Origin: an uncultured Eubacteriales bacterium
GTDB taxonomy: Bacteria; Bacillota; Clostridia; Oscillospirales; Acutalibacteraceae
Assembly: GCA_900319615.1 (NCBI GenBank)
Contig: ONPE01000085.1
Coordinates: 1 to 12,213 of the forward strand
DNA length: 12,213 bases
Direction of reading: 5' to 3'
A program made the translations under genes and the position numbers. The stretch's first letter is position 1, and every line of letters begins with the position of its first letter. The notes under the pieces are model-generated. The model saw only the letters and a list, made by a program, of their open reading frames with translations. It was not told the origin of the DNA and made no database searches. Positions 1 to 6,320 of this stretch are shown here, piece after piece.

Positions 1-32
1 CGAATATTATGCCGAAAAATCTACATTTTCAC

Positions 33-61
33 TTGACAAAATTTCCTTGTTTTATTATAAT
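33..61 (+). promoter_or_regulatory. Housekeeping sigma-A promoter of the DUF177-rpmF operon
   Basis: TTGACA lies at 33-38 and TATAAT at 56-61, with a 17-base spacer: a perfect match to the vegetative sigma-A/sigma-70 consensus. Transcription should start near 68, giving a leader of about 45 bases before the DUF177 start at 113. A consensus promoter fits constitutive, strong expression of a ribosomal protein operon. No operator or riboswitch fold is visible in the short leader. Confidence 0.9.
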
Positions 62-103
62 ACAAAGTAGCGTTTTAATGTAGATAGCTATGTAAAGATG
101 TCC

Positions 104-108
104 GGAGG
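104..108 (+). promoter_or_regulatory. Ribosome binding site fixing the DUF177 start
   Basis: GGAGG at 104-108 sits 4 bases before the ATG at 113. It lies downstream of the in-frame ATG at 98, which has no Shine-Dalgarno sequence of its own. This makes 113 the likely start and 98 an over-extension by five codons. Confidence 0.75.
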
Positions 109-112
109 TACT

Positions 113-607
113 ATGCTGTTAGATTTGAAAGATATTTTCGTTTCCGACGGCGCCTGTAAGGACGTCAGCTATACGCTCTCGATGAGCGATGTTGAGGTAT
201 CGGGCGAGCGTCCATTCAGTTCACCCGTGCAGATACAGGCTCATGTCGAGAACAAAGCCGGCATGGTCACGCTGACGATAGACGCTGATTTTGTCTATCA
301 AACCGCCTGTGACCGCTGCCTTGTCCCGATAGAGCGGCGCTTTGACTATCACTTCTCCCACAAGATCATCGAGAATCTGGAGGAGGATTTCAACGACGAC
401 TACATTGAAGCCCCCGACCTCGCCTTGGATCTCGACGAGCTTATTTCGTCCGATATCCTTCTCGAGCTGCCGTCCAAGTTTCTTTGCAGGGAAGACTGTC
501 AAGGTCTTTGTCAAAAATGTGGACATAATCTTAACTTGGGAGACTGCAGCTGTGATAAAAGAGAGGTTGACCCGAGGCTCGAGGCGCTCAAAGAGTTATT
601 AAAGTAA
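113..607 (+). CDS. DUF177 (YceD-like) protein, 23S rRNA-associated
   Basis: This 164-residue protein belongs to the DUF177/YceD family, which is encoded directly before rpmF in very many bacteria and has been linked to 23S rRNA accumulation or large-subunit assembly. Visible marks are the family's middle CDRC pair (C66, C69, followed by a Leu and basic residues) and a C-terminal cysteine cluster: C125, C129, C133, C136, C145 and C147. This cluster resembles a zinc-binding knuckle (CREDCQGLCQKCG). A strongly acidic stretch lies between the two (about residues 89-109). The start at 113 is chosen over 98 because of the GGAGG at 104-108. rpmF follows after 28 bases, and one promoter at 33-61 serves both. 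The exact molecular function is not established from the sequence; the family assignment is secure. Confidence 0.88.
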   Translation: MLLDLKDIFVSDGACKDVSYTLSMSDVEVSGERPFSSPVQIQAHVENKAGMVTLTIDADFVYQTACDRCLVPIERRFDYHFSHKIIENLEEDFNDDYIEAPDLALDLDELISSDILLELPSKFLCREDCQGLCQKCGHNLNLGDCSCDKREVDPRLEALKELLK

Positions 608-635
608 AAGATATAAACTGTAAGGAGGGTTTTTC

Positions 636-821
636 ATGGCTGTTCCGGCAAGAAAACATTCGCACGCTCGTAAAATGAAGAGAAGATCCAATGTTTGGAA
701 GCTCCAGGCTCCCGCTCTGTCCGTTTGCCCCGAGTGCGGTGAGTATAAGGCTCCCCATAAGGTATGCCTCAACTGCGGCATGTATAAGGGCAGACAGGTC
801 ATCGTCAAGGACGCTGACTGA
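636..821 (+). CDS. rpmF: 50S ribosomal protein L32
   Basis: This 61-residue basic protein is L32, a small protein of the large ribosomal subunit. The N-terminus MAVPARKHSHARKMKRRS is the classic L32 start. Two CxxC pairs (C31/C34 and C44/C47) form the zinc ribbon of the zinc-binding 'C+' paralog type. A very strong AAGGAGGG Shine-Dalgarno at 622-629 lies just ahead of the ATG. It is the second gene of the DUF177-rpmF unit and is followed at once by a terminator. In many Firmicutes plsX comes next; here it does not, so the fatty acid/phospholipid genes are elsewhere or rearranged. Because this is a four-cysteine form, a cysteine-free zinc-independent paralog could exist elsewhere in the genome, but nothing here shows that. 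Confidence 0.97.
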   Translation: MAVPARKHSHARKMKRRSNVWKLQAPALSVCPECGEYKAPHKVCLNCGMYKGRQVIVKDAD

Positions 822-841
822 TCCATCAAGCAAAAGTTTAA

Positions 842-874
842 GGCGGGCAGTTTACTGACCGCCCTTTTGTTTTT
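842..874 (+). terminator. Rho-independent terminator after rpmF
   Basis: GGCGG (842-846) pairs with CCGCC (859-863). CAG (848-850) pairs with CTG (855-857) above a G/A mismatch, closing a TTTA loop. The stem is followed by CTTTTGTTTTT at 864-874. Stem strength, U-tract and position 20 bases after the rpmF stop support termination of the two-gene operon. Confidence 0.85.
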
Positions 875-893
875 ATTCCTTTACATTCCCGTA

Positions 894-1032
894 GTCATTG
901 CGAGGGCTTTAGCCCGTGGCAATCCCACAAAGAGGGAATCAATCTATCTGTTACATATAACGGTATTAATGACAAGGGGATTACCACGTCGGGCGGTAAT
1001 AAGGTTATTTGTAGTGCCCTCCTCGTAATGAC
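894..1032. repeat. 139-bp inverted-repeat element (MITE-like, GTCATTGCGAGG family)
   Basis: The left end GTCATTGCGAGG (894-905) matches the reverse complement of the right end CCTCGTAATGAC (1021-1032) at 11 of 12 bases. A second inner pair, CGTGGCAATCCC (915-926) and GGGATTACCACG (977-988), also matches at 11 of 12. The left arm contains a small palindrome, GGGCTTTAGCCC (904-915). No protein is encoded. The same end sequence recurs at 10773 and 10893, so this is one copy of a dispersed family. No clear target-site duplication is visible. It fills most of the gap between the rpmF terminator and the DUF512 gene. It could be a non-autonomous element or an extragenic palindrome. Confidence 0.7.
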
Positions 1033-1056
1033 TCTTCTTTTATGATGTCGGATAAT
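1028..1056 (+). promoter_or_regulatory. Candidate promoter of the DUF512-der operon
   Basis: ATGACT (1028-1033, four of six matches to TTGACA) and GATAAT (1051-1056, five of six matches to TATAAT) are separated by exactly 17 bases. Transcription would start near 1063, 23 bases before the start codon at 1086. The -35 box overlaps the right end of the repeat element. A TATGAT at 1041-1046 is an alternative -10 but has no -35 partner. The call is tentative. Confidence 0.4.
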
Positions 1057-1085
1057 AGTATGGCAAGGCTGTGCAGGAGGTAGCT

Positions 1086-2402
1086 ATGGCTGTAAAAATC
1101 AAATCCGTTTTCAGCCGCAGCTATGCCGAGCGCGCCGGCTGTGAGGCAGGGGACACCCTGCTGTCCATCAACGGCAACGATATCGTCGACGTCCTCGACT
1201 ATCGCTTCTATCAGCTGGAGTCTCAGCTCGAGCTGAAGATTCGCGACGTCAAGGGCGAGGTGCATACCGTCAGGGTTCGCAAGCCCCAGTATGAAGAGCT
1301 CGGGCTCGACTTCGACACCTATCTCATGGATAAAGAGAAGTCCTGCCGCAACAAATGCGTGTTCTGCTTCATCGACCAGCTTCCTAAGGGGCTGCGCGAG
1401 TCGCTCTATTTCAAAGACGACGATTCGCGGCTGTCGTTCCTCTTCGGCAACTATGTCACGCTCACCAACCTCAGCGAGCACGAGATAAACCGCATCATCA
1501 AGATGCACATCAGCCCCATCAACGTCAGCGTGCACACCACCAACCCCGAGCTGCGCGTGAAGATGATGGGCAACCGCTTCGCAGGCGATTCTTTGAAGAT
1601 ACTCAAGCGCCTGTCGGATAACAACATCGTTATAAATTCGCAGATCGTCTGCTGTCCCGGTCTCAACGACGGGGAGGAGCTCAAGCGCTCCCTGCGCGAT
1701 CTGTACGACCTCAACGTCAACCTTATCGCCGTCGTGCCCGTCGGACTGACAAAGTTCAGGGAGGGGCTCTTCGAGCTTACTCCGTTCACAAAGGAAAAGG
1801 CGATCGAGACCGTCGATATCCTCGAAGAGTTCGGCGATATGTGTATGCAGACGCGCGGCAAGCGCATCGCCTACGCCGCCGACGAGCTGTACATCAAGGC
1901 CGGTTACGATATCCCCGACGCATCTTTCTACGGCGATTTTGAGGCTATAGAGAACGGTATCGGGCTTATCGCCATGCTCAAGGAGGATCTGCTCGCAGAG
2001 CTCGATTGGCGCGATCCCGACGACAACATACATCGAAATGTATCGCTCGCCTGCGGCACCTCGGCTGCTCCGTATCTAAGGGAGCTCATGGACGCGGTCG
2101 AAGCGAGATTCAAAAACGTCAAGGTCACCGTGTATCCGATAGTCAACGACTTTTTCGGCGACAACATCAACGTCAGCGGTCTTGTGACCGGCGGCGACCT
2201 GATAAAACAGCTCAAAAACAAACCCTTGGGTGACGATCTTCTCATATCGTCGTCCATGCTAAGATTTGAAAACGACCTTTTCCTCGACGACGTATCAATC
2301 GACGACGTCAGAGGAAAGCTGAATATAAACGTCATCCCCGTCAATAATGACGGCAGGATGCTTTTAGACGCCATACTCGGAGAGGAGGGAGAAGATGGCT
2401 AA
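1086..2402 (+). CDS. DUF512 family PDZ / radical-SAM-like Fe-S protein
   Basis: This 438-residue protein is of the DUF512 family, usually encoded next to der in Clostridia. An N-terminal PDZ-like segment covers about residues 5-65 (SYAERAGCEAGDTLLSINGN). A CxxxCxxC cluster follows (C87, C91, C94, in CRNKCVFCFIDQLPKGLR), the [4Fe-4S]/S-adenosylmethionine signature of radical SAM enzymes. The conserved stretch FKDDDSRLSFLFGNYVTLTN comes after it. The C-terminal DUF512 region includes VYPIVNDFFGDNINVSGLVT. The substrate is unknown; genomic linkage to Der suggests a role connected with ribosomes or translation, which is inference only. The ATG at 1086 has AGGAGG at 1075-1080, five bases upstream; a GTG at 1071 would place that site inside the gene and is rejected. 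The 3' end overlaps der by 8 bases. Confidence 0.9.
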   Translation: MAVKIKSVFSRSYAERAGCEAGDTLLSINGNDIVDVLDYRFYQLESQLELKIRDVKGEVHTVRVRKPQYEELGLDFDTYLMDKEKSCRNKCVFCFIDQLPKGLRESLYFKDDDSRLSFLFGNYVTLTNLSEHEINRIIKMHISPINVSVHTTNPELRVKMMGNRFAGDSLKILKRLSDNNIVINSQIVCCPGLNDGEELKRSLRDLYDLNVNLIAVVPVGLTKFREGLFELTPFTKEKAIETVDILEEFGDMCMQTRGKRIAYAADELYIKAGYDIPDASFYGDFEAIENGIGLIAMLKEDLLAELDWRDPDDNIHRNVSLACGTSAAPYLRELMDAVEARFKNVKVTVYPIVNDFFGDNINVSGLVTGGDLIKQLKNKPLGDDLLISSSMLRFENDLFLDDVSIDDVRGKLNINVIPVNNDGRMLLDAILGEEGEDG

Positions 2403-3714
2403 ACCTATCATCGCTATCGTCGGCAGACCCAACGTCGGCAAGAGCACCTTGTTCAACAAGCTCGTCGGCGAGCGTATCTCGATAGTCGACGACACCCCCG
2501 GCGTTACACGCGACCGTATCTACGGCGACATAGAGTGGGCAGGCAGGAGCGCCATGCTCATAGATACGGGCGGTATCGAGCCCGCGTCTGACGACATCAT
2601 CCTTTCACAGATGCGCGAACAGGCTCAGCTCGCCATCGAGACCGCCGACGTCATCATCATGGTCACGGACGTCCGCTCCGGGCTTGTGGCTACCGACGAG
2701 GACGTCGCCCATATGCTGCTTAAAAGCAACAAGCCCATGGTGCTGTGCGTCAACAAGTGCGACTCGGTAGGCGATCCTCCGCCGGAGTTCTACGAGTTCT
2801 ATCAGCTCCCCTTAGAGCCGATAGCGGTATCCTCCGTGCACGGACACGGCACGGGCGATCTTCTTGACGCCGCGTTCAAGTACCTCGAGGACTACCGCGA
2901 GGACGAGGCCGATCCCGAGGTCATCTCGGTAGCTGTCATCGGCAGACCGAACGTCGGCAAGTCGTCGCTTATCAACAAGATCACCGGCGAGAACCGCTGT
3001 ATCGTCTCTGATATAGCAGGCACCACGCGCGACAGCATAGATACCAAGATCGAGAACAAGCACGGTATCTTCAACTTTATAGATACCGCCGGTATGCGCC
3101 GCAAGAGCAAGGTCACCGACCAGATCGAGCGCTACTCCATCCTGCGAGCGAAGATGGCAATCGAGCGCTGTGACGTATGCGTTATCATGCTCGACGCCGA
3201 GACAGGCATCACCGAGCAGGATACCAAGGTCGCCGGGCTCGCTCTCGACGCAGGCAAGGCTTGCGTGATAGCAGTCAACAAGTGGGACGCTATCGAGAAG
3301 GACGACAAGACCATGCAGAACTTCCGAAAGGATATCGAGCGCGACTTCGCCTTTATGAGCTACGCCCCCACGGTGTTCATATCCGCCAAGACGGGGCAGA
3401 GGCTTGATAATCTCTTCGAGAACATCGTCCATGTCACCAACACCGCAGCCATGCGTATAACCACGGGTCTGCTCAACGACGTGCTCGCCAACGCGACCGC
3501 GCGCGTACAGCCGCCCACCGACAAGGGACGCAGGTTAAAGATATTCTATATGACTCAGGCTTCGGTAAAGCCGCCGACCTTCATCTTCTTCTGCAACAAC
3601 GCCGAGCTCTTCCACTTCTCCTACCAAAGATATTTAGAGAACCGGCTCAGAGAAGCCTTTGATTTCAGCGGCACGCCGATCAGATTCGTTATAAGGGAGA
3701 GAGATAAAAAGTGA
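2395..3714 (+). CDS. der: Ribosome biogenesis GTPase Der (EngA)
   Basis: This 439-residue protein has the unique double-GTPase layout of Der, which acts in late maturation of the 50S subunit in the cytoplasm. The first G domain has GRPNVGKST (10-18), DTGG (57-60) and NKCD (120-123). The second has GRPNVGKSS (183-191), DTAG (230-233) and NKWD (295-298). The remaining part, about residues 350-439, is the KH-like RNA-binding domain. Length is normal for the family and all nucleotide-binding motifs are intact, so it should be active and is probably essential. The start overlaps the DUF512 stop by 8 bases with a GGAGGGAGA ribosome site inside the upstream gene, and the stop overlaps the plsY start. 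Both overlaps imply translational coupling in one operon. Confidence 0.98.
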   Translation: MAKPIIAIVGRPNVGKSTLFNKLVGERISIVDDTPGVTRDRIYGDIEWAGRSAMLIDTGGIEPASDDIILSQMREQAQLAIETADVIIMVTDVRSGLVATDEDVAHMLLKSNKPMVLCVNKCDSVGDPPPEFYEFYQLPLEPIAVSSVHGHGTGDLLDAAFKYLEDYREDEADPEVISVAVIGRPNVGKSSLINKITGENRCIVSDIAGTTRDSIDTKIENKHGIFNFIDTAGMRRKSKVTDQIERYSILRAKMAIERCDVCVIMLDAETGITEQDTKVAGLALDAGKACVIAVNKWDAIEKDDKTMQNFRKDIERDFAFMSYAPTVFISAKTGQRLDNLFENIVHVTNTAAMRITTGLLNDVLANATARVQPPTDKGRRLKIFYMTQASVKPPTFIFFCNNAELFHFSYQRYLENRLREAFDFSGTPIRFVIRERDKK

Positions 3715-4430
3715 CACAGGAACTTATCATCCGAACCTTAGCTACAATGGTGATAGCCTATCTGCTGGGCAGCCTTAACCCGGCTATCATCATCACAAGA
3801 TTTAAAACGGGCAAGGATATCCGCGAGATGGGCTCGGGCAACGCGGGCTTTACAAACGTCCTGCGCTCTGTGGGCGTAGGGCCGGCTGTAGCCACCATCA
3901 TCTGCGACTACCTCAAGGGTATCATAGCCGTACTTATAGGCTGGTGGATATTCTCCGGCCTCACGGTCACAAACGACGTCGCGCCGCTCGAGTACGTCAA
4001 GTACGGGCGTTATCTCGCCGGTCTGTGCGTCATCACGGGTCATGTGTTCCCGATATTCTACGGCTTTAAGGGCGGCAAGGGCGTCGTCACGGCGAACGCG
4101 CTGATGCTGGTCGTCGACTGGCGCGTGTTCCTTATGATCATCGTGACCTTCCTCATCATCGCCCTGACCACCAAGCTGATATCCCTCGGCTCCACAGCCT
4201 GCGCCGCGCTGTATCCCGTATACACGCTGCTGGTCACCTACTTTTTGGAGTATCTGCCGTATCTGAACACGCCAAACGAGCTGAGGTTCAGGTTCGTGCT
4301 GATATCAACCGGCTGCGCCTTTGCCGTAGGCGTCATGATCATCGTGATGCACCGCGAGAACCTCAAGCGCCTGTTCAACGGCGAAGAAAAGAGGATCAAG
4401 CCTAAATCCAAATCTAAATCAAATTCTTAA
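3711..4430 (+). CDS. plsY: Acyl-phosphate:glycerol-3-phosphate acyltransferase PlsY
   Basis: PlsY is an integral membrane enzyme that transfers an acyl group from acyl-phosphate (made by PlsX) to glycerol-3-phosphate, the first step of phospholipid synthesis. Conserved loops are visible: GSLNPAIIITR (20-30), GSGNAGFTN (41-49; many homologs have GSGNAGATN), GHVFPIFYGFKGGKGV (110-125) and the SLGS-containing loop near 158-161. Several hydrophobic segments lie between them. The protein is 239 residues, slightly longer than typical, with a lysine/serine-rich tail ending in KPKSKSKSNS. The start codon is GTG at 3711, overlapping the der stop as GTGA; GGGAG at 3695-3699 is the likely ribosome site. 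gpsA often follows plsY in Firmicutes, but here a carboxypeptidase gene does. Confidence 0.96.
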   Translation: MTQELIIRTLATMVIAYLLGSLNPAIIITRFKTGKDIREMGSGNAGFTNVLRSVGVGPAVATIICDYLKGIIAVLIGWWIFSGLTVTNDVAPLEYVKYGRYLAGLCVITGHVFPIFYGFKGGKGVVTANALMLVVDWRVFLMIIVTFLIIALTTKLISLGSTACAALYPVYTLLVTYFLEYLPYLNTPNELRFRFVLISTGCAFAVGVMIIVMHRENLKRLFNGEEKRIKPKSKSKSNS

Positions 4431-4445
4431 TCCTTGGGGGCAAAT

Positions 4446-5774
4446 ATGAAACGCGTTTTTTGTGTTTTATTTGTACTGGCTTTATTATTAGTGACGGCTG
4501 TGTCTGCGTCGGCTGTCGACTACGGCTGCAACGTCGTTACGGTGTCGAAGTCGATATATCTCGAGAATCTCGATACCGGCGCCGTTATTCTTGATAAATA
4601 CTCCGGCAAGCAGATGTTCCCGGCGTCTCTTACCAAGATCATGACATATGTTGTTATTGCCGAGAATGTGCAGGATATCGAGAATACATATGTCGAGATC
4701 AAAGAGAGCGACATGACAGGCCTCGACCCCGAGAGCACGCTCATGGGTCTGCCCGATCACGTCGGCGAGTCCTTTTCGGTAAAGGATCTGCTCTACGGCT
4801 TGATGCTCCCGTCGGGCAACGACGCTGCTCTGGTGCTGGCGAATTACGTCGGCAACGGAGATATAAGCAGCTTTGTCGATATGATGAACGCCAAGGCTGC
4901 CGAGCTCGGCTGCGCGGATACTCATTTTGCGAACCCCCACGGTCTGCATGATCCCAACCACTATACAACGGCTCTGGACATGGCGAAGATAGTTAAGCAC
5001 GCCATGAACCTGCCGCTGTTCATGGAGATCACCTCTACGGTCTACTACACCCCCGAGGGCTTCGAGTCTCCTCTGCATAACACGAATTATATGCTTGACG
5101 AAAACTATCACCGCGGCGAGTATTACTATCCCAACGTCAAGGGTGTCAAGACAGGCTTCACCGACGAAGCCGGCAAGTGCCTCGTCACCACCGCAGGCAA
5201 GGACGGCTTCACCTATCTGTGCGTCGCTCTGGGCGCGGATTACTCTTACGAGGACGATATAAACTACGCCATGAAGGACAGCGCGAACCTCTACGACTGG
5301 GTGTTCGAGAATATCGCTCAGCAGGTGGTCTTCGGCACTACCGATATGGTCAAGTCCGTCCCCGTCAAGTACGCCTCAAAGGGTCAGGAAATAGCTCTGG
5401 TGCCCGAGAAGGACGTCGTGGCGCTTTTGCCCAAGGATTACGACAAGAGCCTGCTCAACACCGTAGCCAGCTCTGTAGAGGAAGTCGAGGCTCCCGTGAA
5501 GAAGGGCGACGTCCTCGGCAGCGTCAGTGTCAGCTACTCCGACCTCGACCTCGGCAGCGTTAACCTCACTGCGGCTGAGGATATCGAGCGCGACAAGTTC
5601 AGCTACATCACCACCCGAGTCGGCGAGTTTTTGAAGAACAACTTTATCTGGATCATCATCGGCGGAGTTCTGCTTATAGTGCTGATCATCGTCATCTCGG
5701 TAGCGAGATCGTCAGCAGCCAAAAAGAAAAGAGAGCGCGAGCGTCGGCGCGCACGCCGCAGATACAGAGAATAA
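4446..5774 (+). CDS. D-alanyl-D-alanine carboxypeptidase (DacF-like, class A low-mass PBP)
   Basis: This 442-residue serine peptidase would trim the terminal D-alanine of peptidoglycan pentapeptides outside the membrane. A signal peptide (MKRVFCVLFVLALLLVTAVS) begins the protein. All three penicillin-binding motifs are present: SLTK (61-64, catalytic Ser61), SGN (123-125) and KTG (235-237). A C-terminal accessory region follows. Unlike the amphipathic helix that tethers many DD-carboxypeptidases, this one ends in a true hydrophobic membrane span (about 400-421) and a very basic tail (KKKRERERRRARRRYRE), predicted to be cytoplasmic. The ATG at 4446 gives a clean signal peptide; a TTG at 4434 is possible but less likely, since GGGGG at 4436-4440 is then the ribosome site. 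It lies 15 bases after plsY, in the same operon. No strong terminator follows. Confidence 0.93.
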   Translation: MKRVFCVLFVLALLLVTAVSASAVDYGCNVVTVSKSIYLENLDTGAVILDKYSGKQMFPASLTKIMTYVVIAENVQDIENTYVEIKESDMTGLDPESTLMGLPDHVGESFSVKDLLYGLMLPSGNDAALVLANYVGNGDISSFVDMMNAKAAELGCADTHFANPHGLHDPNHYTTALDMAKIVKHAMNLPLFMEITSTVYYTPEGFESPLHNTNYMLDENYHRGEYYYPNVKGVKTGFTDEAGKCLVTTAGKDGFTYLCVALGADYSYEDDINYAMKDSANLYDWVFENIAQQVVFGTTDMVKSVPVKYASKGQEIALVPEKDVVALLPKDYDKSLLNTVASSVEEVEAPVKKGDVLGSVSVSYSDLDLGSVNLTAAEDIERDKFSYITTRVGEFLKNNFIWIIIGGVLLIVLIIVISVARSSAAKKKRERERRRARRRYRE

Positions 5775-5782
5775 TATTTTTA

Positions 5783-5811
5783 TTGACTTAATCGGCCAAT
5801 AGTTATAAAAT
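5783..5811 (+). promoter_or_regulatory. Promoter upstream of the HIT-family gene
   Basis: TTGACT (5783-5788) and TAAAAT (5806-5811) are separated by 17 bases, in an AT-rich gap between the carboxypeptidase and HIT genes. Transcription would begin near 5818, leaving a leader of about 40 bases with GGAGG at 5848-5852. It would drive the HIT-phosphoribosyltransferase-comEC-holA-Toprim cluster, alone or together with read-through from upstream. Confidence 0.65.
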
Positions 5812-5858
5812 ATCAACAGAGGGAAAGATCCCCGAATTATCCTTACCGGAGGTAGAAT

Positions 5859-6200
5859 ATGTCTGACTGTGTTTTTTGCAAGATAGCTGCGGGCGAGATC
5901 CCGTCAAATAAAGTTTATGAGGATGATAAGATCATCGTTATCCACGATCTTCACCCCATGGCGCCCGTACACGTGCTCTTTATCCCCAAGGAGCATATCT
6001 GCTGCGCCAACGCCATAACGGCAGAGAACAGCTCTGTGATCGCCCATATCTTTGAGACGGTACCCAAGGTAGCCAAGGAACTCGGCCTTGATAACGGCTA
6101 CCGCGTCGTAAACAACTGCGGTGAGGACGGCGGCCAGACCGTCATGCATATCCACTTCCATCTCCTCGGCGGTAAGAAGCTGAGTCTGGGTATGGGTTGA
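5859..6200 (+). CDS. HIT-family nucleotide hydrolase (Hint-like)
   Basis: This 113-residue protein is a histidine-triad protein of the Hint/HinT type: nucleotide-binding hydrolases acting on AMP-lysine-like phosphoramidates or related adenylated compounds. The triad HIHFHLL has H97, H99 and H101, with H99 the expected nucleophile. The N-terminal CVFCKIAAGEIPS (4-16) is typical, and C4/C7 could contribute to the zinc site seen in some Hint proteins. The length is normal for the family. GGAGG at 5848-5852 gives a well-spaced start. It is the first gene after the promoter at 5783-5811. The physiological substrate cannot be told from sequence. Confidence 0.95.
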   Translation: MSDCVFCKIAAGEIPSNKVYEDDKIIVIHDLHPMAPVHVLFIPKEHICCANAITAENSSVIAHIFETVPKVAKELGLDNGYRVVNNCGEDGGQTVMHIHFHLLGGKKLSLGMG

Positions 6201-6219
6201 AGGATCCTTTATACCATAA

Positions 6220-6227
6220 AGAAGGTG
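6220..6227 (+). promoter_or_regulatory. Ribosome binding site of the original phosphoribosyltransferase start
   Basis: AGAAGGTG at 6220-6227 lies 5 bases before the ATG at 6233. It is the only recognizable Shine-Dalgarno sequence ahead of the phosphoribosyltransferase, but after the 41-bp duplication it serves the short upstream frame rather than the main one. Confidence 0.55.
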
Positions 6228-6232
6228 TTTTC

Positions 6233-6295
6233 ATGGTAAAATCATATAAAATGACCATCGCAGGCTGTGAGCGCGAGCTAAATCATATAAAATGA
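6233..6295 (+). pseudogene. 20-codon leader frame: detached original 5' end of the phosphoribosyltransferase gene
   Basis: From the ATG at 6233 the frame reads MVKSYKMTIAGCEREL, then NHIK and a TGA at 6293-6295. Its first part is the expected N-terminus of the downstream phosphoribosyltransferase: codons for KSYKMTIAGCEREL occur again at 6280-6321 immediately before the rest of that gene. A 41-bp tandem duplication, not a multiple of three, has thus cut off the original start. The TGA overlaps the next ATG as ATGA, the arrangement used for stop-restart translation. It may now act as a leader peptide feeding ribosomes to the main frame. No independent function is expected. Confidence 0.7.
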
Positions 6296-6320
6296 CCATC
6301 GCAGGCTGCGAGCGCGAGCT
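6239..6320 (+). repeat. 41-bp tandem direct duplication (two copies)
   Basis: Positions 6239-6279 and 6280-6320 are adjacent copies differing at a single base (T at 6268, C at 6309). That change is synonymous, since both TGT and TGC encode cysteine. The copies span the 5' end of the phosphoribosyltransferase coding sequence and shift its frame. The internal difference argues against a simple assembly stutter. Confidence 0.95.

Noticed and set aside
98..112. Upstream start ATG at 98 for the DUF177 gene
   Set aside because: It has no Shine-Dalgarno sequence, and its first codons contain the GGAGG that serves the ATG at 113.
1005..2033. Minus-strand open frame of 342 codons
   Set aside because: It is a shadow of the DUF512 gene caused by codon bias (GAC/CTC-rich codons). 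It has no recognizable domain, and the plus strand has clear radical SAM and PDZ motifs.
5775..5800. Possible terminator after the carboxypeptidase gene
   Set aside because: The AATAATATTTTTATT stretch is AT-rich but forms no GC-containing stem, so termination there is not supported.
6212..6238. TACCAT/ATGGTA inverted repeat around the original phosphoribosyltransferase ribosome site
   Set aside because: Only six weak base pairs; it would tie up the ATG at 6233 but leaves the ribosome site in the loop. Not enough to call a riboswitch or thermosensor.
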